From Leidyana gryllorum EB-2025a (taxonomy: Eukaryota; Apicomplexa), in assembly GCA_048772705.1 (NCBI GenBank), contig JBLWGC010000117.1, positions 1 to 31,263 on the forward strand: 31,263 nucleotides of DNA, written 5' to 3'. Positions 7,604 to 14,171 of the stretch are shown one piece after another. The notes under the pieces were generated by a model. The model saw only the letters and a list, made by a program, of their open reading frames with translations, ran no database searches and was not told the DNA's origin. Positions within the stretch are counted from its first letter, which is position 1; each line of letters opens with the position of its first letter. A program made the translations under genes and the position numbers.

Positions 7604-7676
7604 GGTCTTGTAGCTCAGTCGGCAGAGCGTGTGGCTGTTAACCACAAAGTCGCAGGTTCGAAACCTGCCAGGACCG
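7604..7676 (+). tRNA. tRNA-Asn-GTT: tRNA-Asn(GTT)
   Basis: Intact: GGTCTTG/CAGGACC acceptor, TGTGG/CCACA stem, loop CTGTTAA and T arm GCAGG/CCTGC with TTCGAAA. Identical bodies occur at 13411, 17588 and 19923. Confidence 0.95.
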
Positions 7677-7781
7677 TTTCAGAGGCACCCCAGACACTGA
7701 CTGACTGCCCTGCTCTCGCAATGGTACCTGTGGTCTGCGACCCTTCAGAGTGACTCCCGCCACGTGTAGCCATACGTACTT

Positions 7782-7854
7782 TGGACGACCTGGGCATCGA
7801 TCCCAGTACCTCTCGCATGCTAAGCGAGCGCTCTACCATTTGAGCTAGTCGCCC
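7782..7854 (-). tRNA. tRNA-Ala-AGC: tRNA-Ala(AGC)
   Basis: Intact, with the same body as 4691: GGGCGAC acceptor, loop TTAGCAT, T arm CTGGG/CCCAG. The spacer to Leu carries the empty site for the insertion seen at 20208. Confidence 0.93.
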
Positions 7855-7914
7855 ATCCGCACTACATGGAAGACCTATTGCATCCAGTGGCTGACCGACT
7901 GCCCACACAACGGC

Positions 7915-7994
7915 TGTCAAGAGTGGGATTCGAACCCACGCCCTTTCGGACTGCGGCCTGAACACAGCGCCTTGGACCACTCGGCCATCTTGCC
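7915..7994 (-). tRNA. tRNA-Leu-CAG: tRNA-Leu(CAG)
   Basis: 80-nt Leu with loop TTCAGGC, a complete variable arm and T arm. One acceptor mismatch arises from TCTTGAC for TCTTGTC. Confidence 0.88.
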
Positions 7995-8088
7995 GGGATG
8001 TTGTTGGCTCGCCGCTCCACGCGTTTTCTATCCGTGGAATCTCAAGATGGAAGGACTTTTGGGGTTTCAGGCCGGTGTGTTCGGAGCG

Positions 8089-8160
8089 TCCGAGATAGTA
8101 TAGTGGTTAGTATTTCTGCCTGTCACGCGGAAGACCCGGATTCGATTCCCGGTCTCGGAG
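8089..8160 (+). tRNA. tRNA-Asp-GTC: tRNA-Asp(GTC)
   Basis: Acceptor and anticodon arm pair, loop CTGTCAC. G53 is A (B box GGATTCGATTCC), losing one T-stem pair. A T6 run follows 27 nt downstream. Confidence 0.83.
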
Positions 8161-8186
8161 CACAGTTGATCTCGCTTAAGATTGTC

Positions 8187-8192
8187 TTTTTT
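8187..8192 (+). terminator. Candidate Pol III terminator after Asp
   Basis: TTTTTT lies 27 nt after the Asp gene, in a spacer that also separates it from the convergent Val gene. Confidence 0.5.
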
Positions 8193-8215
8193 GGTGCCCG
8201 CTGAAAGTTGCGAGC

Positions 8216-8288
8216 TACAGCCACCGAGGATCGAACTCGGGACCTTCTGCGTGTTAAGCAGACGTCGTAACCACTAGACCATGGCTGC
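8216..8288 (-). tRNA. tRNA-Val-AAC: tRNA-Val(AAC)
   Basis: Intact: GCAGCCA/TGGCTGT acceptor, TCTGC/GCAGA stem, loop TTAACAC, T arm CCGAG/CTCGG with TTCGATC. It converges on Asp. Confidence 0.93.
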
Positions 8289-8350
8289 ATGGATGGTCCC
8301 CGCAGCCCAAGAGAAGTGGCGAAGCTTCAGGGAGTTGAGGACCAGTTCAA

Positions 8351-8420
8351 GGGTCGCGCCGGGATCGAACCCAGGTCGGAAAATCCAAAGTGTCGAGTGC
8401 TGCCCACCAAGGACGCAACC
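8351..8420 (-). pseudogene. tRNA-Gln pseudogene
   Basis: Both acceptor strands and the B box match Gln, but the anticodon stem is destroyed around a possible TTG and the D arm is rearranged. Confidence 0.65.
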
Positions 8421-8577
8421 AGTTCAGCCCATCCCAGAAGAGTCGGACTAGCGCTTCCTCAACTGGACACATGCAACACGGGTCTTGTATACAGACCCCA
8501 GTGTAAAGAGTTGGATTCGAGTCGGGCAAAAACCTCAGTTCAATCATTCAACCAGTTGCGCTCTCCCCGAATGCTAC

Positions 8578-8659
8578 CGACAAGGGTGAGATTCGAACTC
8601 ACGCGGGTGGAACCCAACGGCTTAGCAGGCCGCCGCCTTAACCACTCGGCCACCTTTCC
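8578..8659 (-). tRNA. tRNA-Ser-GCT: tRNA-Ser(GCT)
   Basis: 82-nt Ser with loop CTGCTAA, variable arm GGGTTCCACCC and a perfect T arm. One acceptor mismatch (GGAAAGG for GGCAAGG). Confidence 0.87.
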
Positions 8660-8768
8660 GACGACATCTCTTACTCGCTGGCACTTTTTCACAACGGTTT
8701 GGGGTCCTAGTCAAGCTTGCTGAACCGTATGTGACATCACTGGCCGCAAAATGCCGAGTTCGACAGTT

Positions 8769-8850
8769 GGCAACTTGCCCGAGTGGTTAAGGGGGTAGAC
8801 TCGAAATCTACTGGGCCTGGCCCGCGCTGGTTCAAATCCAAGAGTTGTCG
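8769..8850 (+). tRNA. tRNA-Ser(CGA), T stem damaged
   Basis: Loop CTCGAAA and the anticodon, variable and acceptor arms match Ser. The T 3' stem reads CCAAG for CCAGC, breaking two pairs; the B box itself is intact. The same defect occurs at 11646 and 26837. Confidence 0.78.
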
Positions 8851-8898
8851 TGTGATGTGATTGAAGGTCAGACACTAAATGAGGCATGAAACATTGGC

Positions 8899-8902
8899 AA
8901 AA
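8899..8902 (-). terminator. Candidate Pol III terminator after Gly
   Basis: AAAA on the plus strand gives TTTT 22 nt downstream of the minus-strand Gly gene. Confidence 0.45.
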
Positions 8903-8923
8903 TCAACCATGGATTATCTCCTC

Positions 8924-8994
8924 TGCATCTGCCGGGAATCGAACCCGGGTCGTCTCGATGGCAACGAGACATTCTACCACTAGACCACAGATGC
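8924..8994 (-). tRNA. tRNA-Gly-GCC: tRNA-Gly(GCC)
   Basis: Intact 71-nt gene: GCATCTG/CAGATGC acceptor, TCTCG/CGAGA stem, loop TTGCCAT, T arm CCGGG/CCCGG. Identical copies are at 11791, 16663 and 26693. Confidence 0.95.
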
Positions 8995-9049
8995 GTGAGA
9001 CCTCCTTTCCTGACCACCAAGTAATGAGTCTGGAGCGGGAGATGGTTTT

Positions 9050-9119
9050 GGGCCTATGGCCGACGTACCGCGTCTGACTCCAGATCAGAAGGTTGGGTTT
9101 TCGAATCACTATGGGCTCA
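9050..9119 (+). pseudogene. tRNA-Trp pseudogene (CCA)
   Basis: The anticodon arm (TCTGA/TCAGA, CTCCAGA) and acceptor match Trp at 16907, but the D arm reads CCGACGTACCG with two bases lost, destroying the A box. Confidence 0.72.
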
Positions 9120-9156
9120 ATCAGACTCTTTTGTGTTTCCCGTGTGAGGCTCAACC

Positions 9157-9236
9157 TGAAAAGAGTGGGATTTGGACCCACGCCCTTTCGAACTGCGACT
9201 TGAATACAGCGCCTTAGACCCCTCAGCCATCTTGCC
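9157..9236 (-). tRNA. Leu body with CAA anticodon
   Basis: 80-nt body of the Leu-CAG/AAG family with loop TTCAAGT, so CAA (TTG codon, still Leu). One anticodon-stem mismatch, and T55C plus G57A in the B box make it a probable pseudogene. The copy at 26451 is identical. Confidence 0.7.
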
Positions 9237-9327
9237 GCAGTCTTGTTGGTTCGTCGCTCCACGCGTTTTTTGTCCGTGAGCCGGAATAGAAAGACTTCTG
9301 GGATTGGAGGCCGGCGTGTTCGGAGCG

Positions 9328-9399
9328 TCCGAGTCAGTATAGTGGTTAGTGTCTCCGCCTGTCACGCGGAAGACCCGGGTTCGATTCCCGGTCTCGAAA
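9328..9399 (+). tRNA. tRNA-Asp(GTC), acceptor damaged
   Basis: Anticodon and T arms are intact; the acceptor TCCGAGT/TCTCGAA has two mismatches. The partner copy is at 26288 on the minus strand. Confidence 0.75.
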
Positions 9400-9454
9400 C
9401 GCAGGTGGTTTCGCTTAAGATTCTCTGCTTCGGTTCTCGCTGAAAGTTGCGAGC

Positions 9455-9526
9455 TACAGCCACCGAGGATCGAACTCGGGACTTCTGCGTGCGAAGCAGA
9501 CGTCGTAACCACTAGACCATTGCTGC
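9455..9526 (-). pseudogene. Val body with CGC anticodon
   Basis: Body, acceptor and T arm match Val-AAC, but the loop is TTCGCAC, giving CGC (Ala GCG). One variable-loop base is missing and the acceptor has one change (GCAGCAA). Confidence 0.75.
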
Positions 9527-9588
9527 ACGGATGGTCCCCGCAGCCCAAGACATGGCGAAGTTTCAGGGAGTAGTGAGGACCAGTTCCA

Positions 9589-9660
9589 AGGTCGCGCCGC
9601 GAATCGAACCCAGGTCGGGAGATTCAGAGTCTCCAGTGCTAACCACTACAGGACGCAACC
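9589..9660 (-). tRNA. tRNA-Gln-CTG: tRNA-Gln(CTG)
   Basis: GGTTGCG/CGCGACC acceptor, GGAGA/TCTCC stem, loop CTCTGAA. One T-stem mismatch (CTGGG/CGCGG); the D arm begins TCCTGTAG. Confidence 0.83.
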
Positions 9661-9855
9661 GGCTCAGCCCATCCCAGAAGAGTCTGTTGAATTTTCCGTA
9701 CTAGCGCTTCCTCAACTGGACACACGCAACACGGGTCTCTCTACTGACCTCTGAAATGTTTTAAGTGGCTCCTGTATATAGCGCCCAGCGTAGGCGTTGG
9801 ATTTGGGTGGGACAGAAAGCTCACTTAAATCCTTGCGCTTTTTCTCAAATGCAAC

Positions 9856-9937
9856 CGACAAGGTTGAGATTCGAACTCACGCGGGTGAAACCCAACGGCT
9901 TAGCAGGCCGCCGCCTTAACCACTCGGCCACCTAGCC
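9856..9937 (-). tRNA. tRNA-Ser-GCT: tRNA-Ser(GCT)
   Basis: 82-nt Ser, loop CTGCTAA, variable arm GGGTTTCACCC. One acceptor mismatch (GGCTAGG) and one T-stem mismatch (GTGAG/CTCAA). Confidence 0.82.
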
Positions 9938-10092
9938 GAGAGTGGGAACGGGCTACGCCTTCCATCAGGAATCCCGTGCGAATTGGTAGTGCCCCTTCTC
10001 GGTGGAGGAACGTCGGAGTGGTCGGTTCATACCAATCATAAGGCTTTGCTAAACACCCTTCGGCTAGTGACTGTTCACCTCAACTGTGAAGC

Positions 10093-10166
10093 GGTCGCGT
10101 GTTTCAGGCGGCCAGAGCGTGAGCCTAATAAGTTCTGAGTCGGCGGTTGGAGCCCGGGCGTGACCA
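10093..10166 (+). pseudogene. tRNA-Ile pseudogene (AAT)
   Basis: Acceptor GGTCGCG/CGTGACC and loop CTAATAA match Ile, but the D arm, anticodon 3' stem and B box (GGTTGGAGCCC) are damaged. Confidence 0.68.
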
Positions 10167-10220
10167 AGTGAGTGCATCTCTGATACAGCTTCGCCCTGTA
10201 CCCGAGGAAGGCCCAAGATT

Positions 10221-10378
10221 CAACGATCAATACGAATGGAATTTGTTATTAAGTCCGAGCTTCGTTGCCGCCCCCAGTCCGTCGGTAGAGCGCAAGACTC
10301 AACGATCAATACGAATGGAATTTGTTATTAAGTCCGAGCTTCGTTGCCGCCCCCAGTCCGTCGGTAGAGCGCAAGACT
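10221..10378 (+). repeat. Perfect 79-bp tandem duplication
   Basis: 10221-10299 and 10300-10378 are identical. The unit runs from the Ile-Lys spacer into the Lys relic, ending at GCAAGACT. Confidence 0.95.
10267..10299 (+). pseudogene. Lys-derived relic, 5' half only
   Basis: First copy made by the tandem duplication; it stops at the anticodon stem. Confidence 0.6.
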
Positions 10379-10410
10379 TTTGATGGGAGACCGCAGGTTC
10401 GGGCAGCGCG
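10346..10410 (+). pseudogene. Lys-derived relic, cassette form
   Basis: Same family as 3367: Lys-like 5' half, TTTTGATGGGAGACC middle and GCAGCGCGAG end in place of the Lys acceptor. Confidence 0.6.
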
Positions 10411-10479
10411 AGAAGTCCGAGTCGAGCTTGCTGAGCCGTATGTGACGGCACTGGGCGCAAGATGCCCAGTTGGACAGGT

Positions 10480-10535
10480 GGCAAGTTGCCCGAGTGGTTA
10501 TGGGGTAGACTCTGCCGACTGAGCTACTACACCCA
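10480..10535. pseudogene. Ser/Asn head-on tRNA fusion
   Basis: 10480-10512 is a plus-strand Ser 5' half ending in the anticodon stem. It runs directly into the 5' part of a minus-strand Asn (TGCCGACTGAGCTAC). They share CTC at the junction. Confidence 0.72.
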
Positions 10536-10545
10536 CTTGCAACGT

Positions 10546-10586
10546 TCTTCCAAGCGAGGGAGAATGATACCTTAAGGTCAAACAGC
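10546..10586 (-). pseudogene. tRNA-Pro 5' half relic
   Basis: Acceptor 5' strand and degraded D arm of Pro; the same piece beside Asn as at 202 and 13495. Confidence 0.55.
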
Positions 10587-10674
10587 CTCCTGGTCGGCCT
10601 GCCCGGCTAGGGCACTCATAGGTGTCAAATGCTGAAGTACTCGGCGGTCGCGTTCGGCTGTCATTGGGTTGATT

Positions 10675-10748
10675 TGCTCCCCGGGGGGATCGAACCCTCG
10701 ACCTTCGGCACATAAGGCCGATGCTCTAACCAGCTGAGCTGGGGGAGC
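10675..10748 (-). tRNA. tRNA-Ile-TAT: tRNA-Ile(TAT)
   Basis: One base different from the copy at 428 (CAGCTC for TAGCTC). It has the same CTTATGT loop, acceptor and A-C T-stem mismatch. Conservation of two copies suggests that it is a real family. Confidence 0.82.
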
Positions 10749-10749
10749 G

Positions 10750-10890
10750 ATCACCGCCGTGCCACCGCGTAACTTACATTCGATCTTATCTCAGGGGGTT
10801 GTTACATCCAGTGTCAGAATGCCCCGGCCTCGTGCCGACCAAGGTTGTCAGCGTCTCTGTTAATTTGCCACGGCGGTTTGAGGCGTGCCT
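10750..10890. repeat. Ile-Gly spacer, presumed ancestral orientation
   Basis: Reverse complement of 505-658. The Gly next to it keeps its 3' end, so this orientation is probably the older one. Confidence 0.7.
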
Positions 10891-10892
10891 CC

Positions 10893-10963
10893 TGCGTCTG
10901 TCGGGAATCGAACCTGGGTCGTCTCGGTGGCAACGACACATTCTACCACTAGACCACAGATGC
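10893..10963 (-). tRNA. tRNA-Gly-GCC: tRNA-Gly(GCC)
   Basis: 71 nt, GCC anticodon, B box GGTTCGATTCC. Minor defects: one acceptor mismatch (CAGACGC) and a TGTCG/CGAGA anticodon stem. Confidence 0.78.
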
Positions 10964-11059
10964 ACGACCCGTTGTTGTATGAGCTCGTGCACAATAACGG
11001 CGGTTTTGCTTCAGAAGAGAAGACAGAATCGAGTTGAGCGAGTATGGCGGGTAGTTTGT

Positions 11060-11131
11060 GGGTACGTAGGTCAGTGGTAGAGCAGCTGACTGCAGATCAG
11101 CAAGTCCGTGGTTCAACTCCGCGGGTGCCCT
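11060..11131 (+). tRNA. tRNA-Cys-GCA: tRNA-Cys(GCA)
   Basis: GGGTACG/GGTGCCC acceptor (one mismatch at pair 7), stem GCTGA/TCAGC, loop CTGCAGA, T arm CGTGG/CCGCG with TTCAACT. It is the only usable Cys in the window. Confidence 0.85.
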
Positions 11132-11199
11132 GAAGATGGTTTGGAACGATCGAAGATGTTGGACCACAAGGCAATGAGTCTGGAGCGGGGGATGATTTT

Positions 11200-11250
11200 G
11201 GGCCTATGGCGGAACGTAGCGCGTCTGACTCCAGCTTAGAAAATTGGGTG
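11200..11250 (+). pseudogene. tRNA-Trp 5' relic (CCA)
   Basis: GGGCCTATGGCGGAACGTAGC and the CTCCAGC loop match Trp; the T arm and acceptor 3' strand are missing. Confidence 0.62.
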
Positions 11251-11340
11251 CTGTCCGCCAGTGTCTATATGGCTTTGAGGTTTAATTTCAGCCCTGCGGG
11301 ATCCAGCATCCGGGTCGGTGCCATCTGTCGTCGTAGAAGT

Positions 11341-11414
11341 GGTCGCGTAGCTCAGTCGGTTAGAGCGTGAGCCTAATAAGCTCAAGGTCCCCGGCTCGAG
11401 CCCGGGCGTGACCA
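11341..11414 (+). tRNA. tRNA-Ile-AAT: tRNA-Ile(AAT)
   Basis: 74 nt: GGTCGCG/CGTGACC acceptor with one wobble, stem TGAGC/GCTCA, loop CTAATAA, T stem CCCGG/CCGGG. The T loop starts CTCGAGC where TTCGAGC is standard. Confidence 0.87.
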
Positions 11415-11510
11415 AGTGAGTAAATCTCTGATAAAGAGTCGCCATGGACTCGAGCCCCAACATTCTGCGACCAATACGGAAGGAACTTGTTACCAGGTCC
11501 GCACTTCCCT

Positions 11511-11577
11511 GCCGCGCCAGCTCCGTCGGTAAAGCGCAAGACTTTCAATGGAGAGACCGCAGGTTCGGGCAGCGCGA
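11511..11577 (+). pseudogene. Lys-derived relic, cassette form
   Basis: GCCGCGC start, TTTCAATGG in place of the Lys anticodon 3' stem, GCAGCGCGA end. It sits between Ile and Ser as in the other cassettes. Confidence 0.6.
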
Positions 11578-11645
11578 CCAGTCCGAGTCAAGCTTGCTGA
11601 ACCGTATACGTAGCCACTGTATGCGGCATACCGAGTTGGACAGTT

Positions 11646-11727
11646 GGCAACTTGCCCGAGTGGTTAAGGGGGTAGACTCGAAATCTACTGGGCCTGGCCC
11701 GCGCTGGTTCAAATCCAAGAGTTGTCG
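11646..11727 (+). tRNA. tRNA-Ser(CGA), T stem damaged
   Basis: Same sequence as 8769, including the CCAAG T-stem defect. Confidence 0.78.
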
Positions 11728-11765
11728 TGTGATGTGATCGAAGGTATGAGGCATGAAACATTGGC

Positions 11766-11769
11766 AAAA
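11766..11769 (-). terminator. Candidate Pol III terminator after Gly
   Basis: TTTT on the minus strand, 22 nt past the Gly gene at 11791. Confidence 0.45.
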
Positions 11770-11790
11770 TCAACCATGGATTATCTCCTC

Positions 11791-11861
11791 TGCATCTGCC
11801 GGGAATCGAACCCGGGTCGTCTCGATGGCAACGAGACATTCTACCACTAGACCACAGATGC
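11791..11861 (-). tRNA. tRNA-Gly-GCC: tRNA-Gly(GCC)
   Basis: Intact, identical to 8924-8994. Confidence 0.95.
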
Positions 11862-11948
11862 GTAATAACTTGTTGCGCTAGTCGCTCGGTGTGCAGACGC
11901 CACAGCATTTCGTGATTCTTCATAGCATAGTTGCACCACCATCCGTTC

Positions 11949-12015
11949 GGCTGTTTGGTCTAGTATGTTCCTTCCTTGGGTGGAAGGAGTCTGGGCTCGA
12001 TTCCCAGAACAGCAC
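11949..12015 (+). pseudogene. tRNA-Pro pseudogene, shortened
   Basis: Pro body of 67 nt with deletions in the D loop and anticodon loop (TTGGGT, six bases). Acceptor end AACAGCA has one change. Confidence 0.7.
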
Positions 12016-12049
12016 GTCTTACAATTGTTGTCTCACTCCGCGTCTCTCC

Positions 12050-12105
12050 AAGGTCGGCTAAGATATGCGGCTCTTACCCCGTACAATCCCGCATGAAGTC
12101 TAGAC
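12050..12105 (+). pseudogene. tRNA-Glu relic
   Basis: GGATATGCGG-like anticodon arm (AGATATGCGGCTCTTACC) inside diverged flanks; no T arm remains. Confidence 0.5.
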
Positions 12106-12164
12106 AGCTGAGACAAAATCTGATTTGCATCAGTTGTGAGGGGCTAAAACCCGACCACTCGCCC

Positions 12165-12237
12165 AGACGCTACTGGGACTCGAGCCCACAATCCCCAGTT
12201 CCGTTGACCGACGCCACATCCATTGGGCCATACCGCC
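12165..12237 (-). pseudogene. tRNA-Arg pseudogene
   Basis: Arg-ACG body with loop CAACGGA (U33 lost), an altered anticodon 3' stem and an acceptor mismatch. The B box is readable. Confidence 0.7.
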
Positions 12238-12324
12238 GATCAACGGGGGCGTCAAATGAGAGTGTGTTGGGATCAAGCGTTCTCGATCCGGCAAGAGTTC
12301 CCATCCGAGAATCCAGAGACATAC

Positions 12325-12396
12325 TGTCCGAGCCAGGAATCGAGCCTGGGTTTGCACGGCCACAACGTGCTGTCCTAACCACTAGACGATTCGGAC
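12325..12396 (-). tRNA. tRNA-His-GTG: tRNA-His(GTG)
   Basis: GTCCGAA/CTCGGAC acceptor (one mismatch at pair 7), GCACG/CGTGC stem, loop TTGTGGC, T arm CCAGG/CCTGG with CTCGATT. Confidence 0.88.
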
Positions 12397-12445
12397 AATC
12401 TTCAGGTGTGGGGCCACTCCTCGCCACATGACGGAATCGACAGTT

Positions 12446-12491
12446 GCTAACTTGCCCGAGTGAGGAACTAGTGCAGATCCAGCAGTTGTCG
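12446..12491 (+). pseudogene. tRNA-Ser relic, centre deleted
   Basis: Acceptor 5' strand and D arm of Ser join a T-arm end (ATCCAGCAGTTGTCG); the anticodon and variable arms are gone. Confidence 0.6.
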
Positions 12492-12595
12492 TGGGATATG
12501 ATTGGAGGGGTCAGACACCAACTTACGCATGAATCCTGTGGTTGAGCTGATGCTATTTCCAGCATCAAACCCTCATATGGATCGACACAGGGGAA

Positions 12596-12667
12596 GCCTT
12601 CTTAGCTTAGAGGCAGAGCGTTCGCTTAGTAAGCGAAAGGTCGCCGAGTCGATTCCGGCAGAAGGCT
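12596..12667 (+). tRNA. tRNA-Thr(AGT), B box damaged
   Basis: Acceptor, D and anticodon arms (TTCGC/GCGAA, TTAGTAA) are perfect. The T arm reads GCCGAGTCGATT, changing G53 and T54, so transcription is doubtful. Confidence 0.77.
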
Positions 12668-12681
12668 TTGATGCATCAAGA

Positions 12682-12754
12682 GGGCTGTTCTGGGAATCGA
12701 ACACAGTACCTCTCGCATGCTAAGCGAGCGCTCTACCATTTGAGCTAGTCGCCC
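12682..12754 (-). pseudogene. Ala/Pro chimeric tRNA pseudogene
   Basis: On the minus strand the first ~50 nt are Ala-AGC (GGGCGACTAGCTC, loop TTAGCAT). The last ~20 are the Pro T loop and acceptor (TTCGATTCCCAGAACAGCCC). GGGCGAC cannot pair with AACAGCC. Confidence 0.82.
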
Positions 12755-12869
12755 ATTCAGCAAATCTCAGTACATCCAGTTCTTTTCACATGGTATGACC
12801 AATCTCCCAACTGCATCGATCACTTTCACCAGTTTGTGCTCCACTTTGCACGAACGAAGGCACGCAGGA

Positions 12870-12942
12870 AACGACTGGAGGGACTCGAACCCTCAACCTT
12901 TGCCTTAGGAGGGCAACGCGCTATCCATTGCGCCACAACCGC
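12870..12942 (-). tRNA. tRNA-Arg-CCT: tRNA-Arg(CCT)
   Basis: GCGGTTG/CAGTCGT acceptor with wobbles, TTGCC/GGCAA stem, loop CTCCTAA, T arm GAGGG/CCCTC. It is the only CCT gene here. Confidence 0.9.
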
Positions 12943-13042
12943 ATTCGGCACGCATCCGACTTTTGACTGGGACGAACGCGGGCTGCCCCGAGGTGTCTCC
13001 TGTTTCACCCAACCAGTATCCAGATGACCGAAGCCTATCCAT

Positions 13043-13115
13043 GGTGCGGTGGCCTAATGGATAGGGCATCGGTCTTCGGAACCGGGAGTTGTGGGTTCGA
13101 GTCCCATCCGCATCA
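13043..13115 (+). tRNA. tRNA-Arg-TCG: tRNA-Arg(TCG)
   Basis: GGTGCGG/CCGCATC acceptor with one wobble, TCGGT/ACCGG stem, loop CTTCGGA, T arm GTGGG/CCCAT. It decodes CGA. Confidence 0.9.
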
Positions 13116-13184
13116 TAGCCTCTCACTCGGAAGACGTTCGCAAGCTTGCTAGCTGTATGGGGAGCCACTGCCGCGCATGTCGAG

Positions 13185-13250
13185 TTGAAGTGCTAGTGAT
13201 ATGATTTTCCTTCGCTTGTGGGAGTGTTCGATTCGATTCCCGAGCAGTCT
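13185..13250 (+). pseudogene. tRNA-Pro relic
   Basis: GTGCTAGTGATATGAT and TTCGATTCCCGAGCAGTC recall the Pro D arm and 3' end; the anticodon arm is unrecognisable. Confidence 0.5.
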
Positions 13251-13326
13251 GTTTTTGAGTATGTTGCAGACAGCTCAACGCAGAAAACGCCCGAGTCTCT
13301 CGGGGTGCTGCAGCTCTTACGAAATT

Positions 13327-13355
13327 GCACTTGTGGTCTAAGGGTAAGTTACGAC
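13327..13355 (+). pseudogene. tRNA-Gly(CCC) 5' fragment
   Basis: GCACTTGTGGTCTAAGGGTA matches the start of 21477, and the flank upstream matches that locus too. It is lost after the D arm. Confidence 0.55.
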
Positions 13356-13410
13356 CTTGGAAGGGTCCAAGAGAACAAGGGCCGTTGAGAGTGTACACCG
13401 TCGCACAACC

Positions 13411-13483
13411 CGGTCCTGGCAGGTTTCGAACCTGCGACTTTGTGGTTAACAGCCACACGCTCTGCCGACTGAGCTACAAGACC
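13411..13483 (-). tRNA. tRNA-Asn-GTT: tRNA-Asn(GTT)
   Basis: Intact, same body as 7604. Confidence 0.95.
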
Positions 13484-13494
13484 CAGTTACAATG

Positions 13495-13537
13495 TCCTTC
13501 CACCCGAGGAAGAATCATCCACTAGACCGAACAGCTC
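13495..13537 (-). pseudogene. tRNA-Pro 5' half relic (CGG)
   Basis: Pro from acceptor 5' strand through an anticodon arm with a shortened loop; no T arm. Confidence 0.6.
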
Positions 13538-13634
13538 CCGTTACGGCACTGAGAGGTGGGAGAACTGTCCCGCATCTCAACAGCCAGCGTTTCCGCTTCC
13601 TTCATCATGTCCGCGAGTGAGATGTCAGAATCTA

Positions 13635-13706
13635 TGATGCGGATGGGACTCGAACCCACCACTCCCGTTCCGCAGCCAGATGCCCCATCCATTAGGCCAC
13701 CGCACC
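13635..13706 (-). tRNA. Arg body with GCG anticodon
   Basis: Same body as Arg-TCG at 13043, but the loop is CTGCGGA. GCG would read CGC; eukaryotes normally use ACG. Anticodon stem TCTGG/ACGGG has one mismatch and wobbles, and the gene is one base short. Probably decaying. Confidence 0.72.
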
Positions 13707-13720
13707 ATGGACAGGCTGCG

Positions 13721-13746
13721 CTGAGTTCGATTCCCAGAACCAGCCC
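13721..13746 (+). pseudogene. tRNA-Pro 3' fragment
   Basis: TTCGATTCCCAGAACCAGCCC is the Pro T loop and acceptor end with one extra C, directly after the Arg gene. Confidence 0.5.
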
Positions 13747-13827
13747 GTTTTGCTCTCGATCGACCCGACACTCCACCTTTTTTAAGACGGTACAGCTCTC
13801 CACCGAGGCTCCACTTCCCGGATCTTG

Positions 13828-13888
13828 TCCACTACAGTCTAAGTGGCCAGGTATGCGGCTCTCACCCGCACGCTTCAAGTTCGAGTAG
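13828..13888 (+). pseudogene. tRNA-Glu pseudogene, 3' truncated (CTC)
   Basis: TCCACTA start, D arm and CTCTCAC loop match Glu; the T arm is reduced to TTCAAGTTCGAG and the acceptor end is missing. Confidence 0.62.
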
Positions 13889-13953
13889 GTCAATGCGATC
13901 CCAGTGAATTACTCCAGCATCGCCTTCTGCCCACCGGACCGCCGGACTGGAGC

Positions 13954-14026
13954 AGGCGTCACTGGAACTCGAGCACAGAACCCCCACTTCGGTAAAACGA
14001 TACCATATCCATCAGGCCATGGTGCC
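13954..14026 (-). pseudogene. tRNA-Arg pseudogene
   Basis: Arg-ACG relative: D arm and B-box region are recognisable (GCTCGAGTTCC), while the anticodon arm reads TCGTTTTACCGAAG. Confidence 0.62.
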
Positions 14027-14171
14027 GGTCGGCAGGGGGAGTAAGCTGAGGTACCTGGGAGAAATAACACCCAAGCTTGCGGTGGGATAGAAACGAACCG
14101 CAAGAAATCCGATGCCACAACCATCCACAATGCGGGCGGAGGATCGCAACCATGTTTAGGCTGATGACTGA

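Larger units (their letters stand above)
8763..9473. repeat. Inverted duplicate of 26216-26924
   Basis: This Ser-Gly-Trp-Leu-Asp-Val block is nearly identical, with only a handful of differences that I can see, to the reverse complement of 26216-26924. Confidence 0.9.
11300..11577. repeat. Inverted duplicate of 25941-26216
   Basis: Ile gene plus Lys relic, almost identical to the reverse complement of 25941-26216. Confidence 0.85.
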
